Shown piece by piece: positions 18,714-27,342 of a DNA stretch of 64,000 nucleotides. The position numbers were made by a program, and so were the translations under genes. This stretch comes from Suicoccus acidiformans (GTDB lineage: Bacteria; Bacillota; Bacilli; Lactobacillales; Aerococcaceae), in the NCBI RefSeq assembly GCF_003546865.1, contig NZ_CP023434.1:2461001-2525000 (forward strand), read 5' to 3'. The notes beneath the pieces were generated by a model. The model was given only the letters and a program-made list of their open reading frames with translations, searched no databases and was not told where the DNA came from. The stretch's first letter is position 1. The number at the start of each line of letters is the position of its first letter.

Positions 18714-19526
18714 CTAGGACCCTCGTCTACTTACCCGTTCCCATAAGGTCACGAGACCGAAAATTAAGACGAAACACAAAGCAATGGATGCACCGGGCGG
18801 TGTATCTAAGTAATAAGAAGAGGCAATTCCAGAGAAGATACCAATTACATTAATCACAAAGGCCAATAGAATGGCTTGATTAAAGCTACGTGATACCTTA
18901 ATGGCTGTGACCGATGGAATGACAATTAAAGCCGAAACGAGCAAAGCCCCTACAATAGGCATCATAATACTGATCGCTACACCGGTGATGACGGAGAATA
19001 CGATAGAGATTAACCGAACCGGCAAGCCTGAGGTAATCGCCGTTGCCTCATCGTAACTGAGAACATATAAAGGCCTCCGGAAAACTAAATACAAGACCAC
19101 CACTATCAGAGCTAAAGCAATAAGTAAATTCACTTCATCTTGCGCGATTAAGATGATGGAACCGAATAAATATTGGTCAATCTTCACGGTGGAACTATTG
19201 GTATTCATACTTGCTAGGACAAGGGCGATAGCCATCCCTGCTGACATCATTATAGCAATCGAAACTTCAGAGAAGTTCGAATACAAAGTCCGTAAATATT
19301 CAATTAATAAGGAAGCCAAGATTACAACGAATAAGGTTGCAAAGGTCGGGTTTACTTGTAAGACTAAGCCCAAGGCAACCCCGGCTAAGGAAATATGAGA
19401 TAAAGTATCCGCCATTAAAGACTGCCGCCTTAAAATCAGCAATAAGCCAAGAATTGGCGTAATACACGACATGGCTAAGCCTGCGATTAATGCTCGCTGG
19501 ATGAAGTCATACTGAAGCATCTCCAT
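18714..19526 (-). CDS. znuB: Metal (zinc) ABC transporter permease, ZnuB/AdcB type
   Basis: Membrane subunit of a cluster-9 metal importer. The 270 residues have about seven or eight hydrophobic helices. The conserved RRQSLMADTLSHISLAGVALG (about 33-53) carries the DTLSH segment of the family, and the late VSALIVIPSVTAIKVS is also typical. The start is seven bases after GGAGG and lies inside the ATPase gene (40-base overlap), implying coupled translation. The Zur-like box upstream of the ATPase gene favours zinc. No binding protein gene (adcA/znuA) is adjacent. Confidence 0.9.
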   Translation of the reverse strand: MEMLQYDFIQRALIAGLAMSCITPILGLLLILRRQSLMADTLSHISLAGVALGLVLQVNPTFATLFVVILASLLIEYLRTLYSNFSEVSIAIMMSAGMAIALVLASMNTNSSTVKIDQYLFGSIILIAQDEVNLLIALALIVVVLYLVFRRPLYVLSYDEATAITSGLPVRLISIVFSVITGVAISIMMPIVGALLVSALIVIPSVTAIKVSRSFNQAILLAFVINVIGIFSGIASSYYLDTPPGASIALCFVLIFGLVTLWERVSRRGS

Positions 19527-20179
19527 GGCACACCCTCCTCTCGAATCAAACGAATTTCGCGGTCATAATACCCTTCAATTTCCATATCCGCATGCGTCAC
19601 CATCAAAACCGTCTTATTATGGACCTTGCAACTATGCTTTAATAAACGATAAAAGTTCGTTCGGGTATTCGTATCCATGCCCGTTGTCGGCTCGTCCAAG
19701 ACGAAGAAGTCCGGATCCGTCGCAAAAGTACGCGCAATGTTAATGCGTTGCTTTTGCCCACCAGACAATTCCCCGATTTTACGATTGCGAAAAGCTTCCA
19801 TGCCAACGGATTCCAGCGCCCGATCGACATGGGCGTGGTCATTGGCGTCAAGCTTTCGGAACCAACGATTCTTGGGATAACGTCCCGATTCCACCAATGC
19901 TTGAACTGTACTCGGGAAGCCTGCATTAAAGGACGTAATATCTTGCGGAATATAGCCGACACTTAACGGCTCACCTGATTCGTTCTTCTTAGCCAAAGTA
20001 ATCGTACCAGTGGCCGGACGCAGCAGACCTAATATATTCTTCAATAGGGTAGACTTAGCTGCCCCATTCTCGCCAGTTAAGATGACGAACTCACCACTAT
20101 GGATGGTGAAATTTATATCATCTAAGACCTTCTCTTCAGCATAATAGAAAGATAGGTCTTCGACATTTAATATTTCCAC
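19487..20179 (-). CDS. znuC: Metal (zinc) ABC transporter ATPase, ZnuC/AdcC type
   Basis: Energises the metal importer. The 230 residues contain Walker A GENGAAKSTLL (about 36-46; alanine at the third glycine position of GxxGxGKS), Q-loop YIPQ, signature LSGGQKQRINIARTF (about 138-152), Walker B FFVLDEPTTGMD (about 157-168) and H-loop VTHAD. The alanine within Walker A is tolerated in some metal ABC ATPases. First gene of the two-gene unit, downstream of the promoter and palindrome at 20203-20257. Confidence 0.91.
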   Translation of the reverse strand: MEILNVEDLSFYYAEEKVLDDINFTIHSGEFVILTGENGAAKSTLLKNILGLLRPATGTITLAKKNESGEPLSVGYIPQDITSFNAGFPSTVQALVESGRYPKNRWFRKLDANDHAHVDRALESVGMEAFRNRKIGELSGGQKQRINIARTFATDPDFFVLDEPTTGMDTNTRTNFYRLLKHSCKVHNKTVLMVTHADMEIEGYYDREIRLIREEGVPWRCFSMTSSSEH

Positions 20180-20202
20180 TTTCTCACCTAATTTCTGTAA
20201 AA

Positions 20203-20257
20203 CGTAACCGTTACTCTTTGTCTATGCTATCTTAATCATTTTGCCGGTCGATGTCAA
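20203..20257 (-). promoter_or_regulatory. znuCB promoter with a Zur/AdcR-like palindrome
   Basis: -35 TTGACA is at 20252-20257 and -10 TAAGAT at 20229-20234, spacer 17. CGTAACCGTTAC at 20203-20214 contains GTAAC-C-GTTAC, a perfect 5-1-5 palindrome, and lies at or just after the expected transcription start, a typical repressor position. It is close to the Zur core CGTAATNATTACG; AdcR boxes (TTAACYRGTTAA) are a poorer match. Confidence 0.6.
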
Positions 20258-20326
20258 TCTAAATACCGGTTTACTTCTATATTTATTTGCGGTAGGATGG
20301 GGTGGAAACTAAAGGAGGTAGATTAG

Positions 20327-20941
20327 ATGAATTGGTTTATATTGTTGCAGGTTTTTGGGATTAATTTGGTTTACATTGTTCTCAATACCATCCGAACGCT
20401 TCTGACTATGCGTGGCTATCGTAACATTGCGCCTTTTATTGCCATTGTTGAGACAACTATTTATACTGTCGGACTTTCAATTGTCATGCAATATATTCAG
20501 GAGAATGTACTCTACCTCTTTGCCTATGCCTTCGGCTTTGGCCTAGGGATTTACCTGGGAATTCTGATTGAAAATCGAATTGCCCTAGGTTACTCGGCCT
20601 TACAAATCTTTATTAAAGGAGACAATCATTATCTGGCAGAAGCCCTCCGTGAACGCGGTTATGGGGTCACCTTGCAACCGGGATATGGCCGAGACGGCGA
20701 CCGTTTGATTTTAACAGTCTTAACACCTCGTTCCAGCGAAGTTGCCTTACGCAATACCCTGGATGAGATTGACCCGGATGCTTTCTATATCTCCTATGAT
20801 GCTAAATATATTCATGGTGGCTTCTGGACGAAGCGGATTAACCGTCGCAAAATCCAAGCCCAAACGACACCGGCAACAACGGAAGCAGTCCATGTGAGTG
20901 ACGCGGACACTTTATCAAAGGAAGAATATATTGACGACTAA
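20327..20941 (+). CDS. UPF0316 membrane protein (DUF5698/DUF2179)
   Basis: A 204-residue protein with three N-terminal membrane helices (about 1-85: FILLQVFGINLVYIVLNTIR, IVETTIYTVGLSIVMQYI, FAYAFGFGLGIYLGILIE). A cytoplasmic DUF2179 domain follows (about 95-175: LAEALRERGYGVTLQPGYGRDG, DPDAFYISYDAKYIHGGFW). This is the YebE/UPF0316 architecture; DUF2179 also occurs in YitT proteins and may bind a small molecule. Function is unknown. AGGAGG precedes the ATG, and a strong hairpin follows immediately. Confidence 0.85.
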   Translation: MNWFILLQVFGINLVYIVLNTIRTLLTMRGYRNIAPFIAIVETTIYTVGLSIVMQYIQENVLYLFAYAFGFGLGIYLGILIENRIALGYSALQIFIKGDNHYLAEALRERGYGVTLQPGYGRDGDRLILTVLTPRSSEVALRNTLDEIDPDAFYISYDAKYIHGGFWTKRINRRKIQAQTTPATTEAVHVSDADTLSKEEYIDD

Positions 20942-20943
20942 TA

Positions 20944-20982
20944 AAAACTGAGGAAGTAGCTTTACGCTATTTCCTCAGTTTT
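20944..20982. terminator. Bidirectional terminator overlapping the GTPase stop codon
   Basis: AAAACTGAGGAAGTAGC pairs with GCTATTTCCTCAGTTTT across a 5-base loop. Its right arm contains the stop codon (20975-20977) of the convergent GTPase gene. Confidence 0.85.
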
Positions 20983-22180
20983 CTTCATCTAGAAAGCCTT
21001 TAAGCCAGGCGGGTAACTGGTCTTTGACTTCTTGGGGGATGAATTGCTGGGCATTGGCTAAATGTTCTGCCAAATTCTGATTCATCAGTCTTTGAATTTC
21101 TTTCAGCGGTAAATCCCGCCCTTGCGATTCAGCCAAAGTAATCTGCTTTAAGATTTCGATATAGCTGTAAGCCAAGGCAATCGTTAAGGTAATGGCAGTC
21201 GTTCCACTAATAACCCCGCCTGTTACCGTACCTAAGCCTGGTACCCACTTAAAGGCTGAGGAAACAATTGTCTTGCCAAGCAAGGTCACCCCACCGGTCC
21301 CTCCAATTCCCGCAAACATACTCACAATTTGCGCCTTATCTAAGGACAAGCCGAAGATAGACGTAATATGCGCTAACATGGTTATTTGCATCGGGACAAG
21401 AATCGCCGCATCAGACATTGGAATAGGCATGAAGCCCACCCCAAAGCTCGTAGTAATATATCGCTTCGCCCAACGTCTTGCATCTTGCACCTTTCGATTT
21501 AGATCAATGCGTTGGGCATTAACAAAAGCCTGCTGACTACTTTCAGGTATCACAGCTAGGGTCAAGTCAACCAGGCTCTGTAAGCCATGGGCTTCAATGA
21601 TTTGCTCTGCTTGAATAGCATAATCTTTGGTAAGTACGGGCACCACTTCGGCAAGGGGTAAATCCAAGGAGCGGATATAAACTTCCAGTTCAGAAGGTTC
21701 TTGACTCAAGCTTTGCGTTAAGACTAAGATAACCGGTACTTCCTTGGCCAAAGCTTCAATTAATTCCACTTCAAAGGCTTCAATTCGATTCGCCAGATTA
21801 TTGATGCAGTAGTAGACCACATCTATTTCCTCATGAGGACCCTTAGCCTTTGCTTCTTTGAGTAAATCAGCCAGACTCTGTAAGACCTCATGTTGCGCTT
21901 CCACACTAAGCTCCAAGCCTTTAGTATCGTACAGGGTTAAGGGGACCCCCGCTTTGGTAATTTTCTGGATATGCTGGGTAACCGGCTGGCCTACCCCTGT
22001 TTCAGTCAAGTTCTCGCGAAATAAAGCGTTAATGAGCGTACTTTTACCGCTACCGGTTTTGCCTGCTACGATAATGTTAACAGGTTGCATACGCTCTACT
22101 TCCGATTGCGTCTCATCTAATAGATTGTTCGCCAATTGCTTATTGCCACTCATTCGTCTAATCTTTTGCCACAATGCCAC
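20975..22180 (-). CDS. Era/septin-like GTPase with C-terminal DUF697 region
   Basis: A 401-residue predicted GTPase. G1 is AGKTGSGKSTLINALF (about 39-54), G3 is LYDTKGLEL (about 88-96), and the G4 position reads LVLTQS rather than NKxD. This recalls the dynamin- or septin-like bacterial GTPases associated with DUF697. The C-terminal half (about 240-370) has hydrophobic glycine-rich segments (FGVGFMPIPMSDAAILVPMQ, GLGTVTGGVISGTTAI) typical of that membrane-associating module. The role is unknown. It lies 17 bases downstream of the metallopeptidase gene on the same strand, so they are probably co-transcribed. Confidence 0.8.
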   Translation of the reverse strand: MALWQKIRRMSGNKQLANNLLDETQSEVERMQPVNIIVAGKTGSGKSTLINALFRENLTETGVGQPVTQHIQKITKAGVPLTLYDTKGLELSVEAQHEVLQSLADLLKEAKAKGPHEEIDVVYYCINNLANRIEAFEVELIEALAKEVPVILVLTQSLSQEPSELEVYIRSLDLPLAEVVPVLTKDYAIQAEQIIEAHGLQSLVDLTLAVIPESSQQAFVNAQRIDLNRKVQDARRWAKRYITTSFGVGFMPIPMSDAAILVPMQITMLAHITSIFGLSLDKAQIVSMFAGIGGTGGVTLLGKTIVSSAFKWVPGLGTVTGGVISGTTAITLTIALAYSYIEILKQITLAESQGRDLPLKEIQRLMNQNLAEHLANAQQFIPQEVKDQLPAWLKGFLDEEN

Positions 22181-22197
22181 CTAGAATCACCTCTTTA

Positions 22198-22887
22198 TTA
22201 ATCACGGTTGCGATTATTCGATAAAATAATAAAACGTAATAGTTGTAAGCTCGTGCTGAGTGTGGAAGCAACATAAGTAAAGGCAGCTGAACGCAACACT
22301 TTCCGAGCAGCCGGCAGCTCTTCAGCTGTAAACATACCTTGTTCCTCCAGAATCACAAGCGCTCGACGACTCGCATCAAATTCCACCGGTAGGGTAACAA
22401 TTTGGAAGAGAAGCACTAAGGCAAAGGCAATAACACCGACTTGTGTCATTCCCGTCCAACCTAAGATTAAACCAAAGATTATTAAAGGCACCGCAATGCT
22501 TGAGCCAAATTGGGCAACCGGTGCAATCGCACTCCGCAAACGCAGAAAGCTATAGCCTTCCGCATCTTGAATGGCATGCCCACACTCATGGGCGGCGACA
22601 GCAACGGCTGAAATTGACGTCTCATCATAGGTCACCTCGGATAAACGCAAGACCTTATTCATTGGATCATAATGATCCGTTAACTGGCCCTTAATTGGTT
22701 CTACCGCTACTTGCCCAATCCCTTGACGATTAAGAATTTCCATCGCAACTTGCCTACCAGTATAGCCTCTTTCCGTCGCCCATTCACTATAACGATTAAA
22801 GGTTGCTTGCACGTAACTTTGCGCCAAGCCTACGAGAATCGTTCCAATAATTACTAATATATAGGTGCTATCCCAATATAAATACAT
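22198..22887 (-). CDS. Membrane zinc metallopeptidase, YugP family
   Basis: A 229-residue membrane protein with the zinc-binding HExxH-type motif in VAAHECGHAIQDAEGY (about residues 114-129). There is one N-terminal helix and a pair of helices around 145-195, the usual layout of Zn_peptidase_2 (PF04298). Substrates are unknown. A TGTTATAAT extended -10 at about 22928-22936 drives it. The GTPase gene follows directly. Confidence 0.9.
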   Translation of the reverse strand: MYLYWDSTYILVIIGTILVGLAQSYVQATFNRYSEWATERGYTGRQVAMEILNRQGIGQVAVEPIKGQLTDHYDPMNKVLRLSEVTYDETSISAVAVAAHECGHAIQDAEGYSFLRLRSAIAPVAQFGSSIAVPLIIFGLILGWTGMTQVGVIAFALVLLFQIVTLPVEFDASRRALVILEEQGMFTAEELPAARKVLRSAAFTYVASTLSTSLQLLRFIILSNNRNRD

Positions 22888-23116
22888 GTTAAGCCTCCAT
22901 TCTTTCTTGTTAATCTCCTGTCATCCCATTATAACAATTTTCCTGCCAATACACACCTCTAACGATGTGATTCCATAACCCTTGCTAAATTCCGCGATAT
23001 ATCTGGGATATCAGCTCAGAATTCCTAGGTTTAAGAACCAAGTCTTGCTAGGACTATCTAACAATCCTCGAATTAAGGTGTATCATTCTGAAGGATTTCG
23101 ACCTCGAAAAAAGAAG
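22888..23116. other. Intergenic stretch between YugP promoter and insertion sequence
   Basis: The first 70 bases hold the YugP promoter. The rest (about 22975-23108) has no recognisable gene. A 75-codon open frame from 22982 runs into the insertion sequence, lacks a ribosome binding site and resembles nothing I know. Before the insertion this segment ran straight into the hairpin now at 24591-24624. Confidence 0.5.
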
Positions 23117-24589
23117 GGTTCTAAAATAAATACGGTTGATGGAAATTTCTCGACCGTTTTTAAGTGCAAAAAACGCAGATGTTCTTTAATATTAAAGTTG
23201 ACCCAATAATAAAGGAGAACATCTACGTATGAATCATTTTATCGAAAAAACCTTCCAATTAAAAGACAAAAACATTGAAATCGATATGGATTATTGTGAA
23301 GAGATAGAATTCAAAGGGCGAACATCGCTCTTTTATCGAGGAACATTGGCATATAAACCGGAGGCTTGTCCTCATTGTGGCATTGCCAATAATGATTATG
23401 TCATTGTCAGTAATGGAAAACGCTCCTCTCGTCTGACATTAACAGCCAAATCAGGCTTACCTGCTTACTTAATCCTAGCTAAGCAACGCTTTTTATGCAA
23501 AGCCTGTGGGCGGTCATTTACAGCGAAGACATCCATCGTTAATCCTGACTGCTATATTACGAATCAAGTCAAACAACAGATTATGGACCGCGCCACAAGA
23601 GTCACTTGTGAAACAGATATCGCCAAAGATACTTTTGTATCACCAAATACAGTCCGACGGGTGATTCATGAAACCGCTCGAGCTATTCGAATACGGTCCA
23701 CTGAACAGTTGCCTAAGCATCTATCCTTTGATGAATTTAAAAGCGTTAAGTCGGTTAAAGCAGCGATGAGCTTCATCTGTTGTGATACACTGTCACATAA
23801 AATCGTAGATGTGGTCGAAGACAGAAAAACACACTCACTCAGTGCTTATTTCTCAAGGTTTAGTCGCCAAGCACGTTACCAAGTTCAAACCATTACGATA
23901 GATATGTACGAACCATACATGCACCTGGCAAAGCGATGGTTTCCAAATGCAAAGATTATTCTTGATCCGTTCCATTTAATTCAAGCCTTAAATCGCGAAT
24001 TAGATCGGACACGAATTCGTTACATGAACGAGGTTCGTTATAAAGATTCAAGACTCTATAATAAACTTAAGCGTTATTGGAAATTAATACTCAAACCAAA
24101 AAGCGACTTAATGTCTACTGAATACCATCGCTTCCCACTGTTTGATTGGTTAACCAATACTCGTAGCATTGTGGACTATCTCATTCAGCACGACGACGTC
24201 TTGAAGGATACCTATCAAATGGTGCATCAATTGGGCGATGCCTTAAGGGATAGGAACTGGCAACGATATCAAGAGATTTTGGCACAAAGCCGGTCCATGA
24301 CACTTTCAAAAGGCTTAAGGCGTGTATTAAGGACGTTCAGAAAGTATGGGGAATATATCCACAACACACTCACACATGCAGGCCTTAGTAATGGTCCTAT
24401 CGAAGGGATTAATAATAAGATTAAACTACTCAAACGCAATGGTTATGGTTACAGAAACTTCAGTCATTTTAGAGACAGAATATTACTCATGTGCCGACTT
24501 TATGAACCTAAGAACAAAGAAAAAGATCAAGCAACAAATTTAGTCGCTTGACCTTAAATTTACTCATCAACCCTATTTGACAAAGAGCC
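23117..24589 (+). mobile_element. ISL3-family insertion sequence, copy 1 (1473 bp)
   Basis: Ends were set by comparison with the second copy at 58808-60280. Imperfect terminal inverted repeats start GGTTCT and match at 18 of 26 positions, including AAATA and GGTTGATG. The 8-bp direct repeat AAAAGAAG flanks both ends (23109-23116 and 24590-24597), the ISL3 target-duplication size. It carries one transposase gene. The target is the tail of the intrinsic terminator of the ABC operon: the duplicated bases are the arm edge and T-tract of that hairpin. Confidence 0.95.
23229..24551 (+). CDS. ISL3-family transposase
   Basis: A 440-residue DDE transposase. It has an N-terminal zinc ribbon (CPHC about 38-41; CKAC about 83-86), a helix-turn-helix (about 125-145) and the DDE domain. 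The latter includes LSFDEFKSVK, ITIDMYEPYMHLAKRWFPNA, LDPFHLIQALNRELDR and the late GPIEGINNKIKLLKRNGYGY with the catalytic glutamate. Full length and apparently intact. The protein is identical to the one encoded at 58920; the only base difference I found is C at 23282 versus A at 58973, a synonymous Ile codon. Confidence 0.96.
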   Translation: MNHFIEKTFQLKDKNIEIDMDYCEEIEFKGRTSLFYRGTLAYKPEACPHCGIANNDYVIVSNGKRSSRLTLTAKSGLPAYLILAKQRFLCKACGRSFTAKTSIVNPDCYITNQVKQQIMDRATRVTCETDIAKDTFVSPNTVRRVIHETARAIRIRSTEQLPKHLSFDEFKSVKSVKAAMSFICCDTLSHKIVDVVEDRKTHSLSAYFSRFSRQARYQVQTITIDMYEPYMHLAKRWFPNAKIILDPFHLIQALNRELDRTRIRYMNEVRYKDSRLYNKLKRYWKLILKPKSDLMSTEYHRFPLFDWLTNTRSIVDYLIQHDDVLKDTYQMVHQLGDALRDRNWQRYQEILAQSRSMTLSKGLRRVLRTFRKYGEYIHNTLTHAGLSNGPIEGINNKIKLLKRNGYGYRNFSHFRDRILLMCRLYEPKNKEKDQATNLVA

Positions 24590-24624
24590 AAAAGAAGCTG
24601 CCTAACGACTCAGGCAGCTTCTTT
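24590..24624 (-). terminator. Terminator of the ABC import operon, split from its T-tract tail by the insertion sequence
   Basis: AAAGAAGCTGCCT pairs with AGGCAGCTTCTTT (13 bp) across an 8-base loop. On the minus strand the original tail was CTTCTTTTTT; now only CTTCTTTT remains before the insertion sequence begins. Confidence 0.8.
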
Positions 24625-24637
24625 AAGTTCACATATA

Positions 24638-25450
24638 TTAACCTAATAACATCGCATCATTCGTCAGCTCTTCCCCGCTACGTTGCTTGAACAACTGCAT
24701 TAAGTCAGTGATGGTGAGATTTTCTTTCTCTTCACCCGCCACGTCTAATATAATGCGACCTTGGTGAAGCATCACAAGACGGTTCCCATATTTCAGAGCA
24801 TCTGACATGTTATGGGTAATCATCATGGCCGTTAAGTTTTCTTCACGAACCAACTTGTCGGTTAAGCTCAAGACCATCTCACTCGTAGATGGGTCCAAGG
24901 CAGCAGTATGCTCGTCTAAGAGTAATACTTGTGGTGTTTGCAAGGTAGCCATCAACAAGGTCAATGCTTGTCTTTGACCCCCTGATAAGAACTGAACTTC
25001 TGTTGTTAGGCGATTCTCCAAGCCTAGGCCGAGAACTTCAAGGCGTTCCTTCATCATAGCGCGGTCCTCATCCCGCACCCCTTTACGTAAACCACGTGTG
25101 CGACCTCTTTGGTTGGCAAGGGCCATATTCTCCTCAATAGATAGGCGTGAAGCGGTTCCCATGCGGGTATCTTGGAAGACATAACCAATCAAGGAAGCAC
25201 GCTTATTAGTCGGCATATAGGTTACATCTTCATGATTAATGCGAATATTTCCCTCGTCTGGTATGTAATTGCCGGCAATGGTATTCATCATGGTTGATTT
25301 CCCAGCCCCATTACCTCCAATAACGGTTACGAAATCTCCTTCATAGAGTGTTAATTCAACACCTTTCAGAACGTAGTTTTCGTTAATGGTGCCTTTCTCG
25401 AAGGATTTATGGATATTGATAATTTCTAACTTCTTCTGTCTTTCTGCCAT
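24638..25450 (-). CDS. ABC importer ATPase (COG1101 type)
   Basis: Energises the importer formed with the next permease and binding proteins. The 270 residues include Walker A IGGNGAGKSTMM (about 43-54), Q-loop YVFQDTRMGTASRLSI (about 90-105), signature FLSGGQRQALTLLMATL (about 153-169), Walker B VLLLDEHTAALDPST (about 175-189) and H-loop MITHNM. LDEHTAALDP with His after Glu is characteristic of the COG1101 class that accompanies PF04392 binding proteins. Last gene of the Tyr-leader unit, before the hairpin at 24590-24624. Confidence 0.92.
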   Translation of the reverse strand: MAERQKKLEIINIHKSFEKGTINENYVLKGVELTLYEGDFVTVIGGNGAGKSTMMNTIAGNYIPDEGNIRINHEDVTYMPTNKRASLIGYVFQDTRMGTASRLSIEENMALANQRGRTRGLRKGVRDEDRAMMKERLEVLGLGLENRLTTEVQFLSGGQRQALTLLMATLQTPQVLLLDEHTAALDPSTSEMVLSLTDKLVREENLTAMMITHNMSDALKYGNRLVMLHQGRIILDVAGEEKENLTITDLMQLFKQRSGEELTNDAMLLG

Positions 25451-25462
25451 GTTAAATCCCTC

Positions 25463-26353
25463 CTAAGCTTTCCGATTACGTCGTTTTAAGCTCTTTTGAA
25501 TCTCAGGCACGAAGAGAACTAATCCAAGTAAGAGAGCTGAGAAGAGACGTAAGTCTTGTGGCTGAACAACGATAAAGTTCTGATTCAAGATAAAGTCAAT
25601 AACTAAGCGATAAATGAAGCTTCCTAGAATAATCGTCGTTAAACGACGTCCAATCGATTGATTTGGAATAATGACTTCCGCAACAACAATCGAAGCTAAA
25701 CCGATAACAACCGTCCCAATACCCATGCCAATATCAGCAAAGCCATCTTTCTGGGCCACCATCGCCCCGGCCAAGGCTACCGTACCACTACTTAACATAT
25801 AACCCAACGTCTTCATCGCATTCGTATTAATTCCGTTTGCCGCACTCATCCGCTCGTTATCACCGGTGGCCCGAAGGGCTAAACCTGTTTCCGTATGCAG
25901 GAACCACACTAAGGCAGCAATAATCAGCGCTAAGATGATAATTGAGACGACAATCACGCTGACATTACGCGATAAGCCATAACCTTCTACCATTGAGAAG
26001 ATGGTATCTTGCCCTAACAAGGCAATATTAGGCCGGCCATCCATAACGTGTAAATTAATCGAATAAAGTCCAGTTTGCATTAAAATCCCTGTAATCATCG
26101 GCGAAATCTTCATCTTTGTATGAATAAATCCAGATACCAATCCCGCAATCATCCCACCGAAAAAGGCTACGATTGTCGCCAAGTATGGGTTAATACCTTG
26201 GGAAATCAATGTTGCAGCAATCGCTGCACCCAGTGGTAGAACCCCTTCTGCGGATAAGTCCGCAATATCTAGTAAACGGAAAGTGATGTATAGGCCGATC
26301 CCTAAGACTGCCCATACAACGCCTTGCTGAAAACTTAAGATAATTACATCCAT
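25463..26353 (-). CDS. ABC importer permease (COG4120 type, BPD_transp_2-like)
   Basis: Membrane subunit with about eight hydrophobic helices in 296 residues. LPLGAAIAATLISQGINPYLA (from about residue 40) and LRATGDNERMSAANGINTNAMKTLGYMLSSG (about 175-205) are family-typical; the latter is the cytoplasmic coupling loop of branched-chain-permease-like proteins. Together with the ATPase and the PF04392 binding proteins it makes the COG1101/COG4120/COG2984 set. Members of this set are known to bind aromatic amino acids (streptococcal TrpX; tyrosine-binding CD0873 of Clostridioides difficile), which fits the Tyr-codon leader upstream. There is only one permease for four binding proteins. Confidence 0.9.
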   Translation of the reverse strand: MDVIILSFQQGVVWAVLGIGLYITFRLLDIADLSAEGVLPLGAAIAATLISQGINPYLATIVAFFGGMIAGLVSGFIHTKMKISPMITGILMQTGLYSINLHVMDGRPNIALLGQDTIFSMVEGYGLSRNVSVIVVSIIILALIIAALVWFLHTETGLALRATGDNERMSAANGINTNAMKTLGYMLSSGTVALAGAMVAQKDGFADIGMGIGTVVIGLASIVVAEVIIPNQSIGRRLTTIILGSFIYRLVIDFILNQNFIVVQPQDLRLFSALLLGLVLFVPEIQKSLKRRNRKA

Positions 26354-26377
26354 TGAAACGTATTCCTCCTTAAAATC

Positions 26378-27331
26378 CTATTCTTGAATAATTGACGGGT
26401 CGACTCCAATAGCTTGTAAATTATCCTCATTCAGTGTCAATTCAACTGAGTCAGCATATTCCACAGGCATATCTCCCGGGGCGATACCTTCTTGAAGATG
26501 TCGTAGGACCATTTGAGCCGTCTGCTCACCGTATTGTACGTAAGGTGTAGAAATTGTCATCATTCCGTTCGCACGAACGATGGCATCAGTTGAACCAACA
26601 GACGGTTTGCCTGCATCTACTAACATATCACCGACGAGCGCAATTGCACTATCTACAGTATTATCCGATACTAAAAGCATTGCGTCAACCTTTTCTAACA
26701 AGGAGCTGAAAACTTGTTGAATATCGTTCGAGCCAGTTATTGTCCCCACTTCAACCGCAATGTCTTGGGCTTGGAGTATTTTCTTTGCTTCTTCAACCAG
26801 TACTGATGAATTCACTTCACTACTGTTATGAATCATGCCAACTGTTTGAATATCTGAGATATTATTCAACAATAAATTAATTTGATCTTCTAAGGGGGCT
26901 AGATTACTCGTTCCTGTAATATTTGCACCAGGCTTTTCAATCGAATCAACTAAGCCCGCTTCAATCGGTGCTGTAATACATAGGAAGAAAATCGGCTTCT
27001 CCTTTTCCATGGCAGCTAAGGTTTGTGCAGCGGGTGTCCCAACGGCTACGAGAATATCATTATCCCTTACTAACTTCTCCGCTAATGATTGCAAGGTGGT
27101 CATATCGCCATTGGCATTCTGCAAATCCCACTGCACCGAGTAATCCGCTTGCTTATCTAACGTTTCTTGCAAGCCAGCTACCGCTTCAGTAAAGGATTCA
27201 TGCTCAACATGTTGCAGAATGCCAATATTCAGCTCCTCTTGCGCCTGAGCGACTGTTGCAGGGTTCATCAAGCTCACCAAACCGATTAATGCAACAAATA
27301 AGCGAATGATAAATTGCTTCGTCTTCTTCAT
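26378..27331 (-). CDS. ABC importer substrate-binding protein (PF04392), paralogue 1
   Basis: A 317-residue exported binding protein. The signal peptide runs from MKKTKQFIIRLFVALIGLVS to about VAQAQE and lacks a lipobox cysteine. Family motifs are IGILQHVEHESF, VGTPAAQTLAAM, PIFFLCITAPIEAGLV, ITGTSNLAPLEDQINLL, GMIHNSSEVNS, LVSDNTVDSAIALVGD and VYADSVE-type C-terminal beta strands. Closest by eye to paralogue 2. It sits directly upstream of the permease gene with 24 bases between. No Cys anchor is visible, which is unusual for a Gram-positive binding protein. Confidence 0.88.
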   Translation of the reverse strand: MKKTKQFIIRLFVALIGLVSLMNPATVAQAQEELNIGILQHVEHESFTEAVAGLQETLDKQADYSVQWDLQNANGDMTTLQSLAEKLVRDNDILVAVGTPAAQTLAAMEKEKPIFFLCITAPIEAGLVDSIEKPGANITGTSNLAPLEDQINLLLNNISDIQTVGMIHNSSEVNSSVLVEEAKKILQAQDIAVEVGTITGSNDIQQVFSSLLEKVDAMLLVSDNTVDSAIALVGDMLVDAGKPSVGSTDAIVRANGMMTISTPYVQYGEQTAQMVLRHLQEGIAPGDMPVEYADSVELTLNEDNLQAIGVDPSIIQE

Positions 27332-27342
27332 ATGCGTCTCCT

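Noticed and set aside
22982..23209. 75-codon open frame running into the insertion sequence
   Set aside because: No ribosome binding site, composition unlike a protein, and its second half is insertion-sequence end; most likely chance.
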